NCBI GenBank assembly: GCA_021740105.1 | Contig: JAIPAM010000011.1 | Location: 1 to 64,000, forward strand | DNA length: 64,000 nt | DNA from: Flavobacterium sp. | GTDB lineage: Bacteria > Bacteroidota > Bacteroidia > Flavobacteriales > Flavobacteriaceae | Reading direction: 5' to 3' | In this document: positions 55,880 through 64,000 of the stretch, in pieces | How the letters are laid out: each line of letters begins with the position of its first letter | Position numbering within the stretch: the stretch's first letter is position 1 | Notes under the pieces: model-generated | What the model was told of the DNA's origin: nothing | The model's database searches: none | Seen by the model: only the letters and a program-made list of their open reading frames with translations | Program-made: the position numbers and the translations under genes

Positions 55880-58303
55880 TTATCTTAATTGCGCCCCTAA
55901 TTGTGTTTGGAAATTAATCTGAAGTTTACTCATAATTTTTTCAATTTGAGTATCTGTCAATGTTTTGGATTCATCTTGAATGGTAAAACTAACCGCGTAT
56001 GATTTTTTCCCTTCAGGCAAATTTTTACCAACATAAACGTCGAATAAAGTAATATCCTTTAACAAAGTCTTTTCAGTTTGTCTTGCTATACTGTAAATGT
56101 CTTCAAACGCAACGGTTTCATTTAGTAATAAGGCTAAATCTCTTCTTACTTCAGGATATTTAGGAATTTCTACAAATTTAATTTTATTTGATATTGATTT
56201 TAAAACTGTATTCCAGTCAAAATCAGCATAAAGAACTTCTTGTTTGATATCGAAATGTTTTAATATTGATTTTTTAACAGTTCCAAATTCAACCAACACA
56301 TTATTTCCATTTGCGAAAGCAATCCCTTCAGCAAACACATCTGTGGAAATCGGTTTGGTCTGAACATTATTAATTCCTAATCTTGACAAAATACTTATTA
56401 CATATCCTTTAAATAGGAAGAAATCCGATGGTTTTTGGGTATTTGTCCAGCTTTCTTCTAATCTATTTCCTGTGGTAAATAATGATAAATGTTTTGGTTC
56501 ATCAAATCCTGATGGTAATTTATGGTAGGTTTTTCCAAATTCAAATAACTTCAAATCGGTATTTCTACGATTAATATTAAAAGAAACCGCTTCGAGTCCT
56601 GAAAACAATAAAGATTGTCTCATAGCGGACAAATCGTTACTTAATGGATTAAGAATAAGTACGTTATAATCTTCTTTTAAATTTTCAGATAATTTTATGT
56701 AGTCTGGAGTTGTTAAAGAATTGGCCATCATTTCATGAAATCCTAAGGATGTCAATTGATTTCCAATAACATTTTGCACTTTATAATCTTCCGTTCTTCC
56801 TGAATTGGAAACAGTCGCATTTACTTTATTTGAAAAATTGATGTTGTTGTAGCCGTAAACTCTTAGTAACTCTTCAATTACATCAATCTCCCTTTGAACA
56901 TCCACTCGATAAGCTGGAATTATAAGGCCTAAACTTGAATCGGATACACTGGTAACTTTAATATCTAAGGAGACTAATATTTTCTTAATAGTTTCTTTAG
57001 GTATTGCTTGTCCGATAATTTTAGTTACATTTTCGAAATTTAAAACCACAGAAAAATCACCATTTTTGGTGTTATTTACATCGATAAGATCTGAAGTTAT
57101 TTCACCCCCAGCAACTTCTAATATCAAAATGGCTGCTCTTTTCAACGCATAATCTGTAATCCCTGGATCAATTCCTCTTTCAAATCTAAATGATGCATCG
57201 GTACTTAAACCATGTCTCTTAGCTGTTTTTCTAATTGAAACTGGATTGAAATAAGCACTTTCTAGAAAAACGGCAGTCGTATTTTCAGAAACACCAGAAT
57301 CAATTCCGCCAAAAACACCAGCAATACAAAGTGGACCATGACCATCGCAAATCATGATGTCTTCTTCATTCAAACTTCTTTCAATTCCGTCTAATGTGAT
57401 AAACTTTGTTCCTGATTTTACTGTATCAACAATAATATTTCCATTAATTTTTGAAGCGTCAAAAGCGTGAAGCGGTTGTCCTAATTCATGAAGTACATAA
57501 TTAGTGACATCTACTATATTGTTTTTTGGAGTTAATCCAATTGCTTTTAATTTGTTTTTTAGCCAATCAGGTGATGATTTTACTGTAACTCCAGAAATGG
57601 TAATCCCACAATATCTGGGAGTTAATTTGGTGTTATTTACTTTAACATCAATTTTGAAAGTTCTTTTGTCAACCTTAAATTTATTTACAGAAGGAGTAAT
57701 TAATTCATATTGATTTCCGTCTCTTTGAATTAATCCAGCGCGCAAATCTCTCGCTACACCCAAATGACTCATGGCATCAGCACGATTTGGAGTTAATCCA
57801 ATTTCAAATACTTCATCAGATTCTATTTTAAAAACTTTAGCAGCTGGAGTTCCCGGTGTTAAACTAGAATCTAGAATCATAATTCCTTCATGACTCTCAC
57901 CAAGGCCTAATTCATCTTCAGCGCAAATCATTCCGTGGCTTTCTTCCCCTCTAATTTTTCCTTTTTTTATTTCAAATGATTGTCCTTCTTTATCGTATAG
58001 TTTTGTTCCAATTGTTGCAACAGGAACTTTTTGACCCGCAGCAACATTGGATGCGCCACATACAATTTGTATTGGAATACCTGTTCCAATATCAACAGTT
58101 GTCACTTTCAATTTATCAGCATTAGTATGTTGTACGCAGGTTAACACATGCCCAATAACTACGCCTTCTAATCCGCCTTTTAAACTTTCAAATTTTTCTA
58201 CGCCTTCAACTTCTAATCCAAGATCAGTCAATACTTCAGCAGTATCCTCCGATTTTAAATCAATATTGATAAATTGTTTTAACCAGTTATATGATATTTT
58301 CAT
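55880..58303 (-). CDS. pheT: Phenylalanine-tRNA ligase beta subunit
   Basis: The 807-residue subunit has an N-terminal EMAP-like tRNA-binding domain (about 40-150), B3/B4 editing domain (about 210-370, with FRFERGIDP just before B5), B5 (about 405-475), the catalytic-like core and a C-terminal anticodon-binding ferredoxin fold (FDX-ACB, about 715-807). The length is normal. Unlike in many bacteria, pheS is not next to it, which is usual for the phylum. It charges tRNA-Phe with PheS. Confidence 0.95.
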   Translation of the reverse strand: MKISYNWLKQFINIDLKSEDTAEVLTDLGLEVEGVEKFESLKGGLEGVVIGHVLTCVQHTNADKLKVTTVDIGTGIPIQIVCGASNVAAGQKVPVATIGTKLYDKEGQSFEIKKGKIRGEESHGMICAEDELGLGESHEGIMILDSSLTPGTPAAKVFKIESDEVFEIGLTPNRADAMSHLGVARDLRAGLIQRDGNQYELITPSVNKFKVDKRTFKIDVKVNNTKLTPRYCGITISGVTVKSSPDWLKNKLKAIGLTPKNNIVDVTNYVLHELGQPLHAFDASKINGNIIVDTVKSGTKFITLDGIERSLNEEDIMICDGHGPLCIAGVFGGIDSGVSENTTAVFLESAYFNPVSIRKTAKRHGLSTDASFRFERGIDPGITDYALKRAAILILEVAGGEITSDLIDVNNTKNGDFSVVLNFENVTKIIGQAIPKETIKKILVSLDIKVTSVSDSSLGLIIPAYRVDVQREIDVIEELLRVYGYNNINFSNKVNATVSNSGRTEDYKVQNVIGNQLTSLGFHEMMANSLTTPDYIKLSENLKEDYNVLILNPLSNDLSAMRQSLLFSGLEAVSFNINRRNTDLKLFEFGKTYHKLPSGFDEPKHLSLFTTGNRLEESWTNTQKPSDFFLFKGYVISILSRLGINNVQTKPISTDVFAEGIAFANGNNVLVEFGTVKKSILKHFDIKQEVLYADFDWNTVLKSISNKIKFVEIPKYPEVRRDLALLLNETVAFEDIYSIARQTEKTLLKDITLFDVYVGKNLPEGKKSYAVSFTIQDESKTLTDTQIEKIMSKLQINFQTQLGAQLR

Positions 58304-58389
58304 TTGTTATTTATAATAAAGTTGCAAATATAAGGATTGCAGATTGTAGTTGGAAAGATTTTTTATCCTTTTTTACCACCCCTTCCAGG

Positions 58390-60495
58390 CTAGCGAACTA
58401 GTGAAAAATGGGAGCTAAATTGTTGGTTTGTATTTTGTTCTGTATAATAAACCGTAAACCAATAATCCGAAGCTGGTAATGGATTTCCATTATAATTTCC
58501 ATCCCATCCTGGTCCTGAAGGTTTGATTTGTTTAATCAGTTTTCCATATCGATCAAATATATCAATGTAGGAATTGGGTTGGTTTTTTAGTTCAGTAATA
58601 TTCCAAGTGTCATGAATGTTATCCCCGTTTGGAGTAAAATAATTTGGATAATCTATTATTTGTACCGTAATTTTTTTCACACCGCAGAAAAATTTATCTC
58701 TAACTAATATTTCATGAACTCCCATTGATAAATTATTGAATACGTTATTATCCTGATAGGGGTTTAAATCTAATTTGTATTCGTAAATTCCAATTGGTAA
58801 TACGTTTACAGTGACCGTTTGTGTTTCTGAAAAGTAATTAGATACAATAGCGCTTACTATTTCCGGAGACAAACGACTGTCAATAGTAGCATTTGCTCCA
58901 GCAGAACATCCAGAAATATTGTTGGTTGCCATTACTGAATAAGTTCCTGGTAAGGTGGCACGGTAATTATTTCTAGTTTGTCCTGCAATTATCCCGTTAT
59001 TGTTTGACCATACAAACGAGTGGTCATTAGAATTTAAATTGGTAAATAATGTAAATGAACCAATAGAATTCCCATCAGCATCCAAACAAATATAACCGTC
59101 CTGGGGTAAAGTTACATTTGGCAAACTATTTATAACTATAGTTCCATTAAATGTGGCAGGCGGATTGCAACCACCTTGAGTTGTAAGTGTAAAATTAAAA
59201 GTACCTTCAACAGTCGGCGTTCCATTTATAGCATAGATTCCGTTGTTAAAATTACCAAAAAGTCCTGTTGGCAGACTTCCAGAAGTTATTGAAACACTAG
59301 TAGCTAAACCCCCAACATTAAAAGTAATTGGATTAATTACTGAATTTAAACATAAATTAGGTATTGAATTATTTAATATTAGATAGGGTAATGGATCAAT
59401 AATAATGGTAAAGTTAGTGGTCGAAGCGGTTTGGCAAATTGCAGGATTTGCGGTTATGGAGTAGGTCACTGTGTAAGTTCCAGGCACACTATTGGCAAGG
59501 TTTATTTCACCGGTTACTGCGTTAATACTTAAACCTGTAGTTGAAGTAAAAACTCCTCCTGAACTAAATCCTATAGCCCGAATAATCTGTGGATTTGTAT
59601 CGTTAATACAAATGGGAGAATTGTAAGAAAATCCAGTAACAGTAGGTAAATAAACCGAAAGATTAAAATCGGTAATTGCAAAACAACCTGTAAAAATATT
59701 ATTTAATCTTATAAATAGCTGTTGTGGATTAGATGTATTTCTAAAATTATTAGGCGTTGCAATTGCATTAGTATTGGTTACGGCGTCATTATAACTGGTA
59801 TAATAGGTTGCTACTAAATTGGGTTGATTTCCAATAGCTAAGCTACTATTTGGGGTCAAATCAAAATTAGCTTCCCCAGGAAAATTGGGTAAACTACATT
59901 TTTGAAAATCCGTTTTAGAAATGGTAGTAGGAGCTTGAAAAAAAGTTGCCGTACCTGACCAGGTAATTGAAAAAGCACTGACACCAACAGGCCGGTCAAT
60001 TGCAATGTAATAGATTTCGTTATCCAATACATTCATCCAATTAACATAGCTGTTTCCATCGGGACCGGGTCCTTCACTAACATCTGTTTCAGTACTATTA
60101 ATACCGGTTAAGTTGTCTGTTAATCCTGCTTGTAGTGGGTTAGTAGTCGAGCAACGGACGGCTGTTCCTAAATTACCACACGCTACATTAGGCCCAAAAA
60201 TCCAAAAATCTAAATCTTCAACTAAATCAGGGCTTTGGGGTGTTAATGTAAAACCCAAAGTTCCTCCAGTTCTGATTTTTATTTTTAACCATAAGCTGTT
60301 GTTTTCTCCAAGACCACAGGCATTTCCTGGTGAAATTTCTTGAATTCCAATTCCATTTGCAGTTAAACCAGATAAATTAGCGTTTCCACAAATAAAAATA
60401 GCATTAATACAGTCGTTTTGTGACGACATAGTGAAAGTAAAAAACAAAGCAATTAGTGTTATTTTACAAGGTATTTTTTTTGAAATAAAAATCAT
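58390..60495 (-). CDS. T9SS type B cargo protein, large exported surface or secreted protein
   Basis: The 701-residue protein has a signal peptide ending near SSQ (residue 26) and a type B sorting domain at the C terminus (about residues 615-701): YFTPNGDNIHDTWNI, FDRYGKLIKQI, GWDGNYNGNPLPASDYWF and the closing SLVR. The middle holds several beta-rich repeats with PGTYTVTY and PGTYSVMA strands, like bacterial Ig-type modules. It would be exported by T9SS and anchored or released at the surface. The binding or enzymatic function is unknown. Confidence 0.9.
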   Translation of the reverse strand: MIFISKKIPCKITLIALFFTFTMSSQNDCINAIFICGNANLSGLTANGIGIQEISPGNACGLGENNSLWLKIKIRTGGTLGFTLTPQSPDLVEDLDFWIFGPNVACGNLGTAVRCSTTNPLQAGLTDNLTGINSTETDVSEGPGPDGNSYVNWMNVLDNEIYYIAIDRPVGVSAFSITWSGTATFFQAPTTISKTDFQKCSLPNFPGEANFDLTPNSSLAIGNQPNLVATYYTSYNDAVTNTNAIATPNNFRNTSNPQQLFIRLNNIFTGCFAITDFNLSVYLPTVTGFSYNSPICINDTNPQIIRAIGFSSGGVFTSTTGLSINAVTGEINLANSVPGTYTVTYSITANPAICQTASTTNFTIIIDPLPYLILNNSIPNLCLNSVINPITFNVGGLATSVSITSGSLPTGLFGNFNNGIYAINGTPTVEGTFNFTLTTQGGCNPPATFNGTIVINSLPNVTLPQDGYICLDADGNSIGSFTLFTNLNSNDHSFVWSNNNGIIAGQTRNNYRATLPGTYSVMATNNISGCSAGANATIDSRLSPEIVSAIVSNYFSETQTVTVNVLPIGIYEYKLDLNPYQDNNVFNNLSMGVHEILVRDKFFCGVKKITVQIIDYPNYFTPNGDNIHDTWNITELKNQPNSYIDIFDRYGKLIKQIKPSGPGWDGNYNGNPLPASDYWFTVYYTEQNTNQQFSSHFSLVR

Positions 60496-60569
60496 TATTT
60501 TAGGAAATAAGTGAAGTCATTATTAAATGTAAATTTATAAAATAAATTTAAATAACAGATTTTTAAAAA

Positions 60570-62675
60570 TCAACTAATGTAGTTCCAAATATTTTTACGC
60601 TTGGATATTTCCATAAAGACTTCTCTAATTATTGAATTAATTGGTTTTTCCAATGCGGTATCTTCTTTTAATATTTTAACAGCATAATTTCTAGCTATAT
60701 TCAGGATGTCTCTATCTTTTACTAAGTCGGCAATTTGAAGGTTTAAAACACCGCTTTGTTGGGTACCCATCAAGTCGCCAGGACCTCGAAGTTTTAAATC
60801 AACCTCAGCAATTTCAAAGCCATCATTGGTTCGAACCATAGTTTCCATTCGGGTTTTACTGTTGTTAGATAATTTATTTGAGGTCATCAATACACAATAA
60901 CTTTGATCGGCACCACGACCTACACGGCCTCGCAATTGGTGCAATTGAGAAAGTCCGAAACGTTCTGCACTCTCAACAATCATAACACTTGCGTTAGGGA
61001 TATTGACACCCACTTCAATTACAGTTGTAGCTACCATAATATTGGTTTTTCCTTCAGCAAATCGTTTCATTTCAAAGTCTTTTTCTGTGGGTTTCATTTT
61101 CCCGTGCAGAATGGATACAGCGTATTTAGGTAATGGAAATTCTCTAGAAATGGTATCGTAACCGTCCATTAAATCTTTAAAATCCATTTTTTCAGATTCT
61201 TGAATCAAAGGGTAAACCACATATATCTGTCTACCTAATTCAATTTGCTCCGTCACAAAAGCCATGACGTTCAAACGATTGTTGTCGTATCGATGCACCG
61301 TCTTAATTGGTTTTCTTCCAGGTGGCAATTCGTCAATAAGTGAAATATCTAAATCGCCATACAAACTCATTGCAAGTGTTCTTGGAATAGGGGTGGCAGT
61401 CATTACTAAAACATGCGGTGGAATTTCGTTTTTCTTCCATAATTTCGATCGCTGCTCTACTCCAAACCGGTGTTGCTCATCTATGATTGCTAAACCTAAA
61501 TTTTGAAATTTCACCTTTTCTTCTAATAAGGCGTGTGTCCCGATTAATAGTTGTAATTCACCGTTTTCCAGTTCTTCATGAATGATTTTTCTATCTGAAT
61601 TTTTTGTTGAACCTGTTAATTTTTTTATATTGATATTCATGGTTTTAGCTAATTCTGATAAACCAATAAAATGTTGATTAGCTAGAATTTCTGTCGGAGC
61701 CATTAAGCAAGCTTGAAAGCCATTATCTAAAGCTAAAAGCATACTCATAAAGGCTACAATGGTTTTTCCGGAACCCACATCTCCTTGTAACAATCGGTTC
61801 ATTTGGGCAGGATTTCCCATGTCATTTCTAATTTCTTTGAGAACCCTTTTTTGAGCATTGGTAAGTTCAAATGGTAGGTGGTTTTCATAGAAATCACTAA
61901 ATAAATTCCCCACTTTATTAAAAGCATGACCTTTAATTTTGTGTTTCCGAACTAAATTCTTGGTTATTAAGTGCAGCTGAATGTAAAATAACTCTTCAAA
62001 TTTCAATCGGAATTGGGCTTTAGATAATAATTCAACACTTTTAGGAAAATGAATATTGAAAAGCGCTTCTTTTTTTGATAGTAGATTTAGCTCGGTTCTA
62101 AGATAATCAGGAAGTGTTTCTGAAAACAAATTATGAGTTTCCAAAAATAATTGTTGCATTAATTTATTCACTACTTTATTCGTTATCCCTCTATTGGTAA
62201 GGTTTTCTGTAGAGGGATAAACAGGTTGCATAGCGGAACGCAAACTCTTTTCATGTTCCGATAAAAGCTCAATTTCTGGATGCGCCATATTGTAAATACT
62301 ACTAAATGAAGTGCATTTTCCAAAAATTACAATCGGAACGTTTAATTCCAAACTCTCGCGAATCCACTTATGGCCTTGAAACCACACCAATTCCATTTGG
62401 CCTGTTTCGTCTACAAAAGTGGCAACCAACCTTTTTTTTCCCTTTGCAGGTTCAACGGTTTTAATATGAATTATTTTTCCAATCAATTGAACTTCAACGC
62501 TATTGCTGTCTAATTCATTGATTTTATAATAACGTGTACGATCAATGTATCGATAGGGATAGAGATTGATTAAATCTAGGTATTTATGAATGCCTAATTC
62601 TTTTCGCAACAAATCTCCACGTTGTGGTCCAACGCCTTTAAGGTATTCAATAGGAGTTTGAAGTAATTGAGACAT
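60570..62675 (-). CDS. recG: ATP-dependent DNA helicase RecG
   Basis: The 701-residue protein has the N-terminal wedge/OB domain (GVGPQRGDLLRKELGI near the start), helicase domain 1 with Walker A GDVGSGKT, the DEQH box IIDEQHRFG and VMTATPIPRT, and helicase domain 2 with LHGKMKPTEKD and LRGRVGRG. It reverses stalled replication forks and branch-migrates junctions. The length is typical. It is a single gene upstream of the T9SS cargo gene on the same strand (74-bp gap). Confidence 0.95.
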   Translation of the reverse strand: MSQLLQTPIEYLKGVGPQRGDLLRKELGIHKYLDLINLYPYRYIDRTRYYKINELDSNSVEVQLIGKIIHIKTVEPAKGKKRLVATFVDETGQMELVWFQGHKWIRESLELNVPIVIFGKCTSFSSIYNMAHPEIELLSEHEKSLRSAMQPVYPSTENLTNRGITNKVVNKLMQQLFLETHNLFSETLPDYLRTELNLLSKKEALFNIHFPKSVELLSKAQFRLKFEELFYIQLHLITKNLVRKHKIKGHAFNKVGNLFSDFYENHLPFELTNAQKRVLKEIRNDMGNPAQMNRLLQGDVGSGKTIVAFMSMLLALDNGFQACLMAPTEILANQHFIGLSELAKTMNINIKKLTGSTKNSDRKIIHEELENGELQLLIGTHALLEEKVKFQNLGLAIIDEQHRFGVEQRSKLWKKNEIPPHVLVMTATPIPRTLAMSLYGDLDISLIDELPPGRKPIKTVHRYDNNRLNVMAFVTEQIELGRQIYVVYPLIQESEKMDFKDLMDGYDTISREFPLPKYAVSILHGKMKPTEKDFEMKRFAEGKTNIMVATTVIEVGVNIPNASVMIVESAERFGLSQLHQLRGRVGRGADQSYCVLMTSNKLSNNSKTRMETMVRTNDGFEIAEVDLKLRGPGDLMGTQQSGVLNLQIADLVKDRDILNIARNYAVKILKEDTALEKPINSIIREVFMEISKRKNIWNYIS

Positions 62676-62818
62676 TTTTCGATTCTTTGGACTTAGAACT
62701 ATTTACAGCGAAGATAGTTTTTTGTTTGCAAATTTGAAAATGCCATTCTAGAACTTATTTATCGAAAGCTGTGATATATTAATCAAAGGCAATATCTTTG
62801 AAACTTAAATAAATTGAT

Positions 62819-63364
62819 ATGCATAAACATCTAGCGTTGCTTCGTGGAATTAATGTTTCCGGTCACAATATGATTAAAATGGATGTTTTGAAAAGTACTT
62901 TGGAGAATCTAGGTTTCCAAAAAGTACAAACCTACATACAGTCTGGAAATGTTTTTTTGGAATCTGATGAAGTAAGTGCAGCTAAAATTGCCTTTATAAT
63001 TAAGCAAGAAATCTATAAGGTTTTTGGTTTTGATGTGCCAATACTAGTCATTTCAAAAGCGGATTTAGAAGCGTGTTTTGTCAATTGTAAATTTCTAAAA
63101 GAAAAGGATGTTGACCTAAAAAAGGTATACGTTGCTTTTGTTTCCAAGGAACTTAAAGCGGAAAATATCAATGATTTAAAAATGAGTCAGTTCAAGCCTG
63201 ATGAAGTCCAAATTGATTCCACAAGAATATTTATTAAATACCATATTGGTGCTGGGAAAACAAGATTGGATCAAAAATACATAGAGAAAAAACTAAATCT
63301 CACCGCAACAATTAGAAATTTGAATACAGTTACGCAGTTATTAAAAATGTACGAAGAGCAATAA
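62819..63364 (+). CDS. DUF1697 family protein
   Basis: The 181-residue protein starts HLALLRGINVSGHNMIKM, the DUF1697 signature, with LGFQKVQTYIQSGNVFLES and late KTRLDQKYIEKKLNLTATIRN. The family is widespread and has a ferredoxin-like alpha/beta fold; its function is not known. No signal peptide. The next gene begins 3 bp after its stop, so the two may be co-transcribed. Confidence 0.88.
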   Translation: MHKHLALLRGINVSGHNMIKMDVLKSTLENLGFQKVQTYIQSGNVFLESDEVSAAKIAFIIKQEIYKVFGFDVPILVISKADLEACFVNCKFLKEKDVDLKKVYVAFVSKELKAENINDLKMSQFKPDEVQIDSTRIFIKYHIGAGKTRLDQKYIEKKLNLTATIRNLNTVTQLLKMYEEQ

Positions 63365-63367
63365 ATT

Positions 63368-64000
63368 ATGAAATACTTTTTTCTATTGATGACTTTATTT
63401 TCATTTGCCCAACAAACAAAATCGGTTGATTTCACTTCGGTAATTGGTAAAATTGAAATCAACGCTTTGGATAAATCGGTTGCTGGTGAGGTTACTTATA
63501 ATTTTGAAATTATTAATTCCATCGATACAATCAAAATTGATGCTCAAAACATGGATTTTTCCAATTTGAAAATAAACAATATACAAGTAAAATTCAGTAA
63601 TAATCGAAAGCAAATCTTACTTTTCGATGGATATAAATATGGTAAAAACCAACTGACTTTTAATTATTTTGTTAGACCAAAGCAAGCGATGTATTTTGTT
63701 GGAAAAGGGGAGCAGCTTCAAATTTGGACACAGGGGCAAGGAAAATACACAAGCAATTGGTTTCCAAGTTTTGATGATCCCAATGAAAAACTAATTTTTA
63801 ACTTGGATATCAAATTTAATAATCGTTTTCAGGTTGTATCTAATGGTAAATTAGAAAATAAAATAGCAAGTCAAGATAATTTTATTTGGAATTACCGAAT
63901 GAAAAAGCCAATGAGCAGTTATCTTATAATGTTGGCAATTGGTAAATTTGAAATTAAACAAGAAAAATCTCAAAGTGGAAAATCCTTGTTCTATTATATC
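63368..64000 (+). CDS. M1 family metallopeptidase, N-terminal part (runs off the window)
   Basis: The frame opens at the ATG at 63368 with a short signal peptide (MKYFFLLMTLFSFAQ) and stays open for 211 codons to the window edge. It shows the M1 N-terminal beta-domain pattern: WTQGQGKYTSNWFPSFDDPN is the substrate-binding region that includes the conserved SNWFP/FDDP. The zinc site should lie further on, outside the window. It differs in sequence from the M1 gene at 14744-16348. The start is 3 bp after the DUF1697 stop. Confidence 0.85.
   Translation, partial: MKYFFLLMTLFSFAQQTKSVDFTSVIGKIEINALDKSVAGEVTYNFEIINSIDTIKIDAQNMDFSNLKINNIQVKFSNNRKQILLFDGYKYGKNQLTFNYFVRPKQAMYFVGKGEQLQIWTQGQGKYTSNWFPSFDDPNEKLIFNLDIKFNNRFQVVSNGKLENKIASQDNFIWNYRMKKPMSSYLIMLAIGKFEIKQEKSQSGKSLFYYI

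Noticed and set aside
1-64000. Possible tRNA, rRNA, CRISPR array, prophage or insertion sequence
   Set aside because: No TTCGA-type T-arm with an acceptor stem, no rRNA-like GC-rich stretch, no regularly spaced repeats and no transposase or integrase motif was seen. A covariance-model search could still find a small RNA.

Overview
The window is an ordinary chromosomal segment of a member of the Bacteroidota, almost certainly a Flavobacterium or close relative. The evidence is the AT-rich sequence, promoters of the TTG-N19-23-TAnnTTTG type, weak Shine-Dalgarno sequences at gene starts, and lineage-typical genes: type IX secretion PorQ beside cmk, a T9SS type B cargo protein, a PUR-alpha-like DUF3276 protein, an oversized NusB, DUF3822 beside rsmD, and a cyclophilin-FKBP fusion. 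I see no prophage, insertion sequence, CRISPR array, rRNA or tRNA.

Layout. 1-9.7 kb: a PLP-dependent Cys/Met-metabolism enzyme divergent from an Lrp-type regulator, dihydrolipoyl dehydrogenase, DoxX, rsmD-DUF3822, a RecD-like helicase, kdsB, fumC and a 54-residue membrane protein. 9.8-18.4 kb: a TonB-dependent-receptor-like barrel protein, an ArsC-like protein, a CPBP protease abutting menE, an M1 metallopeptidase, a lipoprotein and an acyl-CoA carboxylase beta subunit. 18.7-25.6 kb: DUF47-Pit phosphate uptake pair, lpxD, prfB with an intact programmed +1 frameshift, threonine aldolase, the dual immunophilin and a small c-type cytochrome lipoprotein. 25.7-35 kb: DUF3276, an ABC exporter, nusB-DUF1573-yajC, pepT, an alpha/beta hydrolase followed by two msrB genes, an MFS carrier and a lipocalin-like lipoprotein. 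35-43 kb: lon, porQ-cmk, a nucleoside-type MFS permease, a 480-bp gap packed with repeats, then rpsA. 43-52.4 kb: a frameshifted spermidine-synthase-like methyltransferase, a PlsC-like acyltransferase, an M14 peptidase, a second Lrp regulator, DinB, then a minus-strand run of aroB, a small ORF, speA, a deoxyhypusine-synthase-like gene and a very acidic protein, with proline dehydrogenase divergent. 52.4-64 kb: an MsbA-like exporter, a TlpA-like thioredoxin protein, pheT, the T9SS type B protein, recG, DUF1697 and the 5' part of a second M1 peptidase.

Most genes are housekeeping: translation (prfB, rpsA, pheT, rsmD), envelope (kdsB, lpxD, yajC, porQ), central metabolism (lpdA, fumC, aroB, menE, cmk) and proteostasis (lon, PPIase, msrB). 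Likely co-transcribed sets are rsmD/DUF3822, CPBP/menE, DUF47/pit, nusB/DUF1573/yajC, hydrolase/msrB/msrB, porQ/cmk and speA/DHS-like/acidic protein.

The most interesting items are the prfB recoding site in a lineage whose ribosomes hide the anti-Shine-Dalgarno; the speA-linked DHS homolog that lacks the DHS catalytic lysine and is followed by an Asp/Glu-rich protein; two uncatalogued small ORFs with good promoters; a one-base lesion in a methyltransferase gene; and several structured repeat elements. I found no convincing evidence of a wholly new multigene system.
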